From: a virus
Strand: one strand, 5' to 3'
IMG/VR virus record: IMGVR_UViG_3300035195_000502
Location: 1 to 24,579 of that record
DNA: 24,579 bases
Of the stretch, positions 1 through 6,495 are shown piece after piece. The notes beneath the pieces are model-generated. The model was not told the origin of the DNA. It made no database searches and worked only from the letters and a program-made list of their open reading frames with translations. The position numbers and the translations under genes were made by a program. The stretch's first letter is position 1. Every line of letters starts with the position of its first letter.

Positions 1-2090
1 GCCTGGTGCTTTTGCATGTCAGCAGCCGCGGCAGCCTCTGCTGATTTAGCATTAGACTGTGTTTGAGCCTCTATATTTTGAAGCTGTATAGATCTATCTT
101 TTTCTTCTTTTTTACGTCTACGTATTTTTAAAAGCTGATTTGCTAGTTTTAAATTTTTAACTTCACGTATATCAATAGCGTCTTCTAAGTTTATTCTTTC
201 TTTTTGAAGAGCCATTTGAATATTATTTTCTAATAAAGCTTTTTCTTCATCGTCAGGTTGTAACGTTAAGTGAATACCAAAATCGTGTAAGTGTAAATCA
301 CTAACTTCTGTTAAAGTAGCAACATTAAACTTACCTAGCGTGTTTAAAAATTGCTCCTTAGTATTAGAGTACTCTAAAACGTCTGATATTCTAAGAGAAA
401 TACATTCAGCTGTTTTAAGTGTTAAATATAAACCACCTTGTAGTATATGTCTTGTGGCTGTGTTTGAGTTAGCGGCAGCAAGTTTTTGAACACCAACTAG
501 AGCGTTTTTATCAGGAAGAGCGCCATCTCTAGCTTCGTTTAAACCAGTCACATCACGAAGCATCTGCATGTAATAATTATAAGTTTGTATTAAACTAGCT
601 ATTTTTTGATTACCACCGCTAGATTTTAACTCTTGAATAGGTACTCTACCTTGATTATAATCACCATCTTGAGTCATTGACCTTCCTATAACAGAACCAG
701 TTTGAAAGTACATATTCAAAGCTTCTTGTGGATTATAATTTGTTCCATTGCCTAAATCTATTTCAGCTATTCCATCAGCATCCATGTATACACCATCTGG
801 TACAACTCTTGATAAAACTTGTTGTAATTTCAAATGAGTTAACTGAATCATATCTGCAAAAGTTGTCATTCTACCTACTAAAGACTCAGGTCTACCTTGA
901 TAAATTCTAGGAGCAACAATTTGGTACGACATGTGACACTTAGTGAGATCTGCTTTAGGTCTAGACATGTTTTCAGCTAGCTTCCAGTCTAGCATTTTTT
1001 CAAACCCAACTATTTTAGTTCCACAATATATAACTTCTATCGATCTAGCTAGTTTCTTAAACCTTGATCTATCATCTTTCGGAGGATTAAACGTATCGTC
1101 TTTTTGCAAGGCTTTGTCGTTACCACTAGCGCCTTGTTTAACTTTATAGACTTGATTTTTATAAGTCTTGTACTCAAAGTTTAATATATGAACAAAGTTA
1201 TCGCCTGTTTTTTGCGCTTTGTAAAAATCACTTGAAGCATTGTTATTTTCTATTTCATTAATATCTTCGTCGGTTAAATCAGGAAATCTTTTCTTTAATT
1301 CAGATACAGACACTTTTTCAACTTCACCAACGTAGTATAAGTCGTCAAAATAAGGTGAATCCGTGTAAGAGTGAACTATATCAACAGGGTCTACGTATTT
1401 AATATTAATACCATCAGATATATTAAAAAAGTTTTTAACACAACCAACACCTAGTACTGTTATATCATAATCAACTCTTTTCTTTAAAAGATCATAATCA
1501 TTAATAGCAAAAACATTAGCTATAGCTTCCTCAGAAGCTATTTCAATACTCTGCTTATAATCTAACTGCATGTGCAAAGAAAGCTCTTCATTTGTTTCAG
1601 GTAAAGCTCCTGATGGTATATTTGATTTAAATAAAGAAACTTTATTAGTAGCTTCAACATGGTTATAAAAATCTTTATTACCCATATCTTCAACGATATC
1701 CTCTATGTATCTAGTTCTTTCAGCGGCAGCTACAGAGTCTTGAGAGTAAGCCTTAAGCTCATATGTTCTGTCTTGTATACCATTCACAACAATATCTACA
1801 AATTTAGGTATAATAGGTACTGGCTTCCAGTCTAAATTAAGATAAGATAAATCACCATTAATAGATAACTCATCTTTGTATTTTTGAACAGACTGTTCGC
1901 CTCTAGCGTATAATCTTAAATCGTTGTATCTTTTCTTAGAATGCAAATGTTTATTACCACCTCCATCTTTTTGAAACCACTCATGCTCTATAGATCTTGC
2001 AACTTGCAAGCCATATTCTAAACCTTCCTTCTCAACGTCTGAGACAGAGTGACTAGGAAAGCTAGATTTTTTTTGTGTAGTTATTGCCAT
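1..2090 (-). CDS. Phage portal protein (partial, C-terminus cut by window edge)
   Basis: This is an open frame of about 696 codons running off the left edge. I translated it by hand from the ATG at 2090, which directly follows the terL stop (TAA then ATG, no gap). The portal forms the dodecameric ring at the capsid vertex through which DNA is packaged and to which the neck and tail attach. The call rests on position directly after TerL, length, and a conserved-looking core: GRVPIQELKSSGGNQ near residue 480 and NEARDGALPDKNALVGVQKL near 517-536, which resemble long portals of crAss-like and marine podoviruses. A helical, highly charged segment (RRRKKEEKDRS then an Ala-rich run) near residues 655-696 looks like the start of the barrel or coiled-coil C-terminus. 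The family assignment is from memory of motifs, not from a search. Confidence 0.8.
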   Translation of the reverse strand, partial: MAITTQKKSSFPSHSVSDVEKEGLEYGLQVARSIEHEWFQKDGGGNKHLHSKKRYNDLRLYARGEQSVQKYKDELSINGDLSYLNLDWKPVPIIPKFVDIVVNGIQDRTYELKAYSQDSVAAAERTRYIEDIVEDMGNKDFYNHVEATNKVSLFKSNIPSGALPETNEELSLHMQLDYKQSIEIASEEAIANVFAINDYDLLKKRVDYDITVLGVGCVKNFFNISDGINIKYVDPVDIVHSYTDSPYFDDLYYVGEVEKVSVSELKKRFPDLTDEDINEIENNNASSDFYKAQKTGDNFVHILNFEYKTYKNQVYKVKQGASGNDKALQKDDTFNPPKDDRSRFKKLARSIEVIYCGTKIVGFEKMLDWKLAENMSRPKADLTKCHMSYQIVAPRIYQGRPESLVGRMTTFADMIQLTHLKLQQVLSRVVPDGVYMDADGIAEIDLGNGTNYNPQEALNMYFQTGSVIGRSMTQDGDYNQGRVPIQELKSSGGNQKIASLIQTYNYYMQMLRDVTGLNEARDGALPDKNALVGVQKLAAANSNTATRHILQGGLYLTLKTAECISLRISDVLEYSNTKEQFLNTLGKFNVATLTEVSDLHLHDFGIHLTLQPDDEEKALLENNIQMALQKERINLEDAIDIREVKNLKLANQLLKIRRRKKEEKDRSIQLQNIEAQTQSNAKSAEAAAAADMQKHQ

Positions 2091-4307
2091 TTATTTGTTT
2101 ATTATTTTTGACGTTTCTCCTTTATTACTATACTTAGATAAACCAAAGGATATTTTTATACTTTTTTTATCAGCAACAGGTTTATACAAGTTTCTATTAC
2201 AAGCCATTATAGCAAGCCCAGAACTAATCGTTGCATCAAATTTTGTTCTATTATTTATATCAAAGCCAGACCAATCTGCTAGTGTTCTGTTAAAATACAT
2301 GTCACCATAAGTGTTGTCTTCTTTTAAACCTACGTATTTTTGTATGTAAGTTTCTATAGCCGCGGCGTGTGCTTGCCTTATATCTTCACTAGAATTAGGT
2401 ATTCCACCTATTTCCTTTTCAGCTGTTGATAATTTATTCCAAATTTTATCAGGTCTATTCATACTAAAACCTCTGTAACCTCTTCTTTTAAAATAATATA
2501 GTAGTCTTGGTTTGTTGTTTTCACACAATAAAGGCATGCCATAAAAAACACAAGCCATTAAAACATCTTCAAAAAACATTTCTGCCGTCTGTGGTCTAGC
2601 TACATATTCTAAGAAAAACTGGTTTGGTGGAACATTTTCCATACTAAACTTAGTTAATCCATGTAAAGCTCCATTAGAACCCTTACCATCTACTGTTCCT
2701 GATATATCATAACTATCACATCCTAAAGCTCCAACATGCTCGTTTCCAGGATATTTTTTGCCATTGCGAGTGATTACGTTGTTTTGCATATTCCCATCTG
2801 GAATCCAGCTAACGTAAAACCTACCACTTGAATTAGGGTTAAAAACAACTCTAGTGTCTTTAATTCCATTAACCCACTGAAAACTACCCTGCGTAACTAA
2901 GTGTGACTTAGTAGTATCGTTTATATAATCTATTTGCTCGTATATTTTAACTAAATTAAATATACTATTTTTTGTCTCATCTCTAAAAGCATGATCTTCA
3001 CTTCTAGGAAATTGTCTATAAAATTCATTTAAAGCGTCTTGATCGTTCTTTAAACCGTCAACTTCATTCTGCCAGTGATCTATTACACCTACATCTATTA
3101 ACTCTCTGTCTGGTCCAAAGACATCATTGTTTGGATTATTAAATACTGGAAGTCCGTACTCATCAATAAACCCTTCGTAGTTCCACTCCATTGGGACAAA
3201 AAGAGAATATAATCCAGACTTTGTTTGTCCATTTGCATTTCGTTTTGTAACATCTGAGCTATCATATAATTTCTTAAAATTATCTCCTCCTTTGTCTAAA
3301 GCATTTGATGTTGAACCCATCATACACTTACCTATAACCCTAGCACCTAGTCTAAGGGTGGTTTTCGTAACACGCCAGTTGTTGAGGATGTTGTTCGGGC
3401 GTTCCCATTTCCCACTCTCATCGTGGACGAGGAGTTTGAGTTTCTCCCCATCGTAGGAGTTATCGCCGGTGTTCTTCCAATCGATCGTGGTGTCAAGACC
3501 CTGTAGGGCTTCGGGTTTGTCGGAACTGACAATACTCCGTCTTGTGAGCTTGGACGCGGGGACACGGAAGGCAAGCTCGGTCTTTGGACGGTCCATTCCG
3601 TCCTGGATAGGTTTGAAAAAGAATGGGTAATTAACGGATATCGGTACCACTTTATCTGTGAACATCTTTTTCGCATCGGGTCCAGACTTAGATAAAATAC
3701 CATATCTGGAGTCGCTAGATATGGTTGCCAAGTTAACCACCTCTCCTGATGCCATAAAGGAAAAGCCTGATCGACGATTCTTAAGGTAGCACAGTCCGTA
3801 CGATCGTACATCGGCCTTGCAAGCTTCCCAGAATATATAGAATAATCTATTTGCTTCCCGAAAGTCTGGTTTCCCGACGTCAATCTTAGACCACTGCAAG
3901 TACATATAGTGAGTGCCAGTAATATAAGTAGACTTACTTTTGTTAAAGTACCAAAAACCTTCTTCTCTTTTTTTAAATTCATCTTCTATGTAGTCTATAT
4001 ATTTCTTTTTGAAGTTTTCAGGATAGCTTTTCCAGTCAAAAATAGTTTTAATTCTATCTAACTCTTTAGGGTATTCTGTTACTTCCCACTTATTTTCTTT
4101 AAACTTATGAACAAGTTTAGGTTGTTTTGGTAAAGCTATTTTAAGATTTTGAATATCGTATATCTCTCCAATTTCACCTGTTTTAGATATAATAACAACA
4201 TCATGCTCTTTGTTATATCCATACTTCCATTTTTTAGACTTGTTAAGTCTTTTAATGGTGTTTATATTTATAGGTTCTACAACCTTATATAAGCTCTGCT
4301 CGTACAT
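2091..4307 (-). CDS. terL: Terminase large subunit (packaging ATPase/nuclease)
   Basis: This is the 738-aa motor that cuts concatemeric DNA and drives it through the portal. The ATPase half shows a deviant Walker A, KNRRSGFS at 176-183. It lacks the usual GKT lysine and resembles the K-S-A-R-V-G-Y-S form of lambda gpA. Walker B is KLLVHDE at 291-297 (D296, E297), and the coupling motif is GSTSN at 331-335. The nuclease half has acidic candidates D531/D534 (CDSYD), E576/E580 (RPQTAEMFFED) and D691 (FDATISSG). The start at 4307 overlaps the upstream stop as TAATG, and the stop abuts the portal ATG, so the three genes are probably translationally coupled. Codon use changes sharply inside the gene: positions about 3350-3900 are GC-rich with CTC/GTC/ACC/AAC codons while both flanks use TTA/ATA/AAT. 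The frame stays open throughout. Length is typical of crAss-like TerL. Confidence 0.9.
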   Translation of the reverse strand: MYEQSLYKVVEPININTIKRLNKSKKWKYGYNKEHDVVIISKTGEIGEIYDIQNLKIALPKQPKLVHKFKENKWEVTEYPKELDRIKTIFDWKSYPENFKKKYIDYIEDEFKKREEGFWYFNKSKSTYITGTHYMYLQWSKIDVGKPDFREANRLFYIFWEACKADVRSYGLCYLKNRRSGFSFMASGEVVNLATISSDSRYGILSKSGPDAKKMFTDKVVPISVNYPFFFKPIQDGMDRPKTELAFRVPASKLTRRSIVSSDKPEALQGLDTTIDWKNTGDNSYDGEKLKLLVHDESGKWERPNNILNNWRVTKTTLRLGARVIGKCMMGSTSNALDKGGDNFKKLYDSSDVTKRNANGQTKSGLYSLFVPMEWNYEGFIDEYGLPVFNNPNNDVFGPDRELIDVGVIDHWQNEVDGLKNDQDALNEFYRQFPRSEDHAFRDETKNSIFNLVKIYEQIDYINDTTKSHLVTQGSFQWVNGIKDTRVVFNPNSSGRFYVSWIPDGNMQNNVITRNGKKYPGNEHVGALGCDSYDISGTVDGKGSNGALHGLTKFSMENVPPNQFFLEYVARPQTAEMFFEDVLMACVFYGMPLLCENNKPRLLYYFKRRGYRGFSMNRPDKIWNKLSTAEKEIGGIPNSSEDIRQAHAAAIETYIQKYVGLKEDNTYGDMYFNRTLADWSGFDINNRTKFDATISSGLAIMACNRNLYKPVADKKSIKISFGLSKYSNKGETSKIINK
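3350..3900. other. GC-rich, codon-shifted patch inside terL
   Basis: A hand count of 3361-3540 gives 93 G/C in 180 bases (about 52%). The terL flank at 4081-4140 gives 17 in 60 (about 28%). The core of the patch (about 3360-3600, residues about 236-316) uses CTC, GTC, ATC, ACC, AAC, CGT and CGC codons. The left edge is abrupt near 3350 and the right edge fades between 3700 and 3900. The reading frame is unbroken and the protein motifs stay sensible, so it is not an insertion. A recombined allele from a higher-GC relative and a chimeric assembly are both possible. Confidence 0.75.
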
Positions 4308-4582
4308 TACTTAGATCTTTTCTCAGCAAAACCTGAAAAAGCTTTTTCTTCAACAACCTTACTAGTTGTACCATCTATCATGTCTTGCTCTTCCTGCAGC
4401 CTATTTAATATTTCAAAAGCATCAAATATAGCTAGCTTTTTAGTCGCAGCAGCATTCTTCAATCTATCTGCTGTTATATCATCACCTGAGTCAACTATCG
4501 CTTCTTTAGCTACCTTTATTAACTCTTCAACAGCTTTGTGCCCAGCTAGGATTATATTCTTTTTCGTTTCCTTTACGTTCAT
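4307..4582 (-). CDS. Small protein upstream of terL; candidate small terminase
   Basis: This 91-aa, mostly helical, charged protein sits immediately upstream of terL, overlapping its start by one base (TAATG). That position, the size and the helix-rich composition fit a small terminase subunit, which recognises phage DNA and recruits TerL. No clear helix-turn-helix is visible, so this is positional inference. A central segment (ADRLKNAAATKKLAIFDAFE, residues 38-57) recalls a conserved marine-phage family of unknown function. The only upstream Met gives a 56-base overlap with the end of the preceding gene, in another frame. The next internal Met lies far into the protein (residue 68), so this start is kept. 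Confidence 0.75.
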   Translation of the reverse strand: MNVKETKKNIILAGHKAVEELIKVAKEAIVDSGDDITADRLKNAAATKKLAIFDAFEILNRLQEEQDMIDGTTSKVVEEKAFSGFAEKRSK

Positions 4583-5117
4583 ATTTTATTTCTATTAAAC
4601 TTGATTTAATTTTGTAAAGAAGCTCGCCATCAATAACAAACTCGTGCTCGATATTATTTCTAAAACCGACAAGTTCATTTTGTTTATAGCCAGCACTACA
4701 GTACTTAATAACGCCAACACACGCTTTTTCCGCAGCTATGCTATACACGTTATCACTTTGTATAGGTTTTATAAAAGAGTAACCATCAACAGCTTTCCAT
4801 TTGTCAGTATTTTTATATAAAAATATACAATCTAAAGGACAATAAAATAAATCTTCTTGTATAAAAAATCTACTATTTTTTGCTTTTCCATTGTTATCAT
4901 AAGAGCTTCTGAATATGTTATGATGTATAACAACTTCATCTCCTACTTTCATACTTGTGTTACAATGTCTAGGTAAAGCAACTATAATAGCTGTTCTATT
5001 TATACTTTTGTGATCTTCTATTCTAGTATTTATGATCAACTCTTCACTACCTATTTTTTTAATATTACTATACCTGTTACCAACTGGTTTTATAATAAAA
5101 TCAAATAACCCTTGCAT
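4527..5117 (-). CDS. Tandem GroES-fold (Cpn10-like) protein
   Basis: This 196-aa protein reads as two successive GroES-like beta-barrels. In domain 1 (about 6-103), IIKPVGNRY matches the GroES N-terminal strand and SEELIINT sits where the mobile loop (GIVLTG in E. coli) would be. RTAIIVALP matches the TRGEVLAVG strand, MKVGDEVVIHH matches VKVGDIVIF, and EDLFYCPLDCIFLYK matches the closing strands. In domain 2 (about 111-181), GYSFIKPI, CVGVIKYCSAG, NELVGFRNN and DGELLYKIKSSLIEIKYE follow the same order, but the mobile-loop stretch is too short. It is distinct from the second, canonical-size GroES encoded at 21403-21660. It may act as a co-chaperonin in capsid or packaging assembly, or may simply reuse the fold. 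It starts with a TAATG overlap on the preceding gene. The gene is certain; the fold is inferred by eye. Confidence 0.75.
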   Translation of the reverse strand: MQGLFDFIIKPVGNRYSNIKKIGSEELIINTRIEDHKSINRTAIIVALPRHCNTSMKVGDEVVIHHNIFRSSYDNNGKAKNSRFFIQEDLFYCPLDCIFLYKNTDKWKAVDGYSFIKPIQSDNVYSIAAEKACVGVIKYCSAGYKQNELVGFRNNIEHEFVIDGELLYKIKSSLIEIKYERKGNEKEYNPSWAQSC

Positions 5118-5338
5118 TAGTACTCTAAATTATACTCAATTGCAATAGCCATATTTTTATTAAAGTCTTTCCAAGGTATAACATTATTACCTTTTTCAAT
5201 AAATATGCTAAACTTTTTATCTTCCTCAACTATAGCAGTGATGCTATGACCTCCGTAGACCTCTTGGCCCACGGAGTAATGCATAGCTTCATTTTTATAA
5301 TCTTTACCTATACTAATCTTTCTTATCAGCTTCGACAT
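5117..5338 (-). CDS. Conserved small phage protein (73 aa), function unknown
   Basis: I place the start at the ATG at 5338 (MSKLIRKISIG), not the earlier in-frame ATG at 5371. The extra 11 residues (MVLLLKFLKKT) would lie inside the end of the upstream coiled-coil gene and look like translated overlap. With this start the protein has 73 residues and overlaps its upstream neighbour by 26 bases. It is a mixed alpha/beta sequence. Its most conserved-looking part is MHYSVGQEVYGGHSI, followed by IPWKDFN and IAIEYNLEY at the C-terminus. I recall similar short proteins in marine phage genomes near the terminase but know no function. It ends in a TAATG overlap with the tandem GroES-like gene. Confidence 0.75.
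   Translation of the reverse strand: MSKLIRKISIGKDYKNEAMHYSVGQEVYGGHSITAIVEEDKKFSIFIEKGNNVIPWKDFNKNMAIAIEYNLEY
5251..5276. repeat. Inverted repeat / potential hairpin inside a small gene
   Basis: CTCCGT at 5251-5256 pairs with ACGGAG at 5271-5276 across a 14-base loop. It lies in a short GC-rich island within otherwise AT-rich sequence and falls on the conserved VGQEVYGG codons of the 73-aa gene. It may be a structural RNA element or only a by-product of codon choice. Confidence 0.4.
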
Positions 5339-5606
5339 CGTCTTCTTCAGGAATTTCAGTAATAGTACCATCTTGAATATTTATGCTAACCTTTCCGTAT
5401 TCTTCTTGGAGTTGGTTTTGCATATCTGCTAATTCTTTTTGAACTGCACCAAGTTGGTTAAGCATCTGGAATTTTTGATTTTCTAAGGTTCCAACTTGCA
5501 ACCTAGCTCTATCAATTAACTGAAGCTTACCTTGTAAGGTTTCTAATTGTTCATCTGTGATTTTCTCAGCTTTTGGAGCTAAGTCTACTAATTTTTCTTT
5601 TGCCAT
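5313..5606 (-). CDS. Coiled-coil small phage protein (97 aa), function unknown
   Basis: Residues about 16-70 are a long amphipathic helix with heptad-like spacing (LETLQGKLQLIDRARLQVG, then QKFQMLNQLGAVQKELADMQ), which predicts a coiled coil. It is followed by EEYGKVSINIQDGTITEIPEE and an acidic tail. The layout is prefoldin-like in general shape, but there is no evidence for that function. The leader in front of the ATG at 5606 is AATTAAATAAATAAAAAA, with no Shine-Dalgarno. It sits in the small-gene run between the fibre cluster and the terminase. Similar proteins occur in marine phages by my recollection. Confidence 0.8.
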   Translation of the reverse strand: MAKEKLVDLAPKAEKITDEQLETLQGKLQLIDRARLQVGTLENQKFQMLNQLGAVQKELADMQNQLQEEYGKVSINIQDGTITEIPEEDDVEADKKD

Positions 5607-5633
5607 TTTTTTATTTATTTAATTAAACTTAAT

Positions 5634-5963
5634 TTACGCCCAAGGTAATTCTTTAACTACTTCAGCAGGTAGGGCTTGATCTGCTAATAGTTGGTTTACG
5701 ACTGATTTATTAAAATCAACGTTAGTAGTTTTCTTAACAAACTCTCTCACATCTGCTTCTGTTAAATCAGCGTATGCTTTAAAGTTTGACGCATCTGGAG
5801 TATTTAATTTTATTCCAAAAGTATAATTTGCTGTTTTTTTATCGTCACCAGTTCCTTCACTAGCTTCGTATTTAAAAGTAACATTACAAACTACATCAGC
5901 TAAGTCATTATAGCTTTCGTAAGTTGTTACATTTAGTATTGTGTATGTGTATGTTATTGCCAT
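5634..5963 (-). CDS. Small beta-rich phage protein (109 aa), DUF7936-like
   Basis: The N-terminal two-thirds is beta-rich (AITYTYTILNVTTYE, then VVCNVTFKYEAS, then ANYTFGIKLNTP). A helical part follows (YADLTEADVREFVKK) with a C-terminal ELPWA. The order of a Thr/Tyr-rich sandwich, a YADLTE helix and a Pro-Trp end resembles a family of short proteins common beside structural genes in marine phages (DUF7936 as I recall it). The function is not known; a minor virion or tail-associated role is plausible from position. The leader lacks a Shine-Dalgarno. A 55-base spacer separates it from the upstream gene. Confidence 0.8.
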   Translation of the reverse strand: MAITYTYTILNVTTYESYNDLADVVCNVTFKYEASEGTGDDKKTANYTFGIKLNTPDASNFKAYADLTEADVREFVKKTTNVDFNKSVVNQLLADQALPAEVVKELPWA

Positions 5964-6018
5964 GTTTATATTATTACGTTATTTTCTTGTTTTTTAACTA
6001 CCTAATGTCAGTATCTCA
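5964..6018. other. Short intergenic spacer
   Basis: This 55-base AT-rich gap lies between the 158-aa protein stop (TAG) and the next start. It is one of the largest gaps in the minus-strand block. I see an oligo-T run on the plus strand but no convincing GC-rich terminator stem. Confidence 0.4.
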
Positions 6019-6495
6019 CTAAGTACACAGTGTTCTTGTTAAAACTGAACCACTACTAGTTGTTATATTATAATAAGAGTTAACAAATGGACCTACTTTA
6101 TATTGACCATTAGCTAAAGTGTTTTCTCCACCACTATCAGAGTAAGCTGTATCACCTACTGCTATTAAAGCGCTAGAACCATCATGGTAATTAGTGTTAG
6201 GTAGATTTGTACCATATCCACAAGCTGCTTTACTTTGTGTTGGTGAAGCACCAAATGAGTACAAGCTAGCCGCGGCGGAAGCGTCGTGATCATACCCATA
6301 AAACTCACTCATTTTATCTGGGTTTGTTGATGTTGGATAACTAGAACTATTTGTATTTACAGTTCCCCAAGTACCGGAACCACCACCAGATAACAAAATA
6401 ATTTCACCATCATTGTTATATGCTGTGTAATCATCTTCGTTAAACTCTGAAAATAACCCTGACATTCTTAATAATCCACTACTTGGTACCGCCAT
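6019..6495 (-). CDS. Short tail/fibre-tip-like structural protein (158 aa)
   Basis: The N-terminus MAVPSSGLLRMSGLFSEFNE and the following KMSEFYGYDHD are wording I associate with short structural proteins next to tail fibres in marine and flavobacterial phages. The rest is rich in Gly, Ser, Thr, Asn and Tyr with little helix, as expected for an extracellular beta-structured virion protein. The stop is TAG followed at once by TGA, so the protein would gain only one residue if TAG were recoded. It starts 17 bases inside the end of the S74 fibre gene, suggesting coupled translation and perhaps joint assembly. The exact role is unknown. Confidence 0.75.
   Translation of the reverse strand: MAVPSSGLLRMSGLFSEFNEDDYTAYNNDGEIILLSGGGSGTWGTVNTNSSSYPTSTNPDKMSEFYGYDHDASAAASLYSFGASPTQSKAACGYGTNLPNTNYHDGSSALIAVGDTAYSDSGGENTLANGQYKVGPFVNSYYNITTSSGSVLTRTLCT

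Noticed and set aside
3350-3900. Intein, intron or homing insertion in terL
   Set aside because: The protein continues through the patch with the expected TerL motifs and normal length, and there are no splice or endonuclease motifs.
3347-3982. A 211-residue open frame on the minus strand inside terL, in another frame
   Set aside because: It overlaps the intact TerL frame and its sequence is Arg/Pro/Ser-rich with no coherent fold. It stays open because the local GC is higher.
4527-4582. Programmed frameshift joining the tandem GroES-like protein to the 91-aa protein
   Set aside because: The 56-base overlap has no clear slippery heptamer with a following stem, and both proteins look complete alone.
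5339-5371. Earlier start for the 73-aa protein
   Set aside because: The extra residues MVLLLKFLKKT come from the end of the upstream coiled-coil gene region in another frame and do not resemble a signal peptide that the family would need.
6019-6021. Possible TAG recoding to Gln, as in some crAss-like phages
   Set aside because: The TAG is followed at once by TGA, and all large genes are intact under the standard code with TAA or TGA stops.
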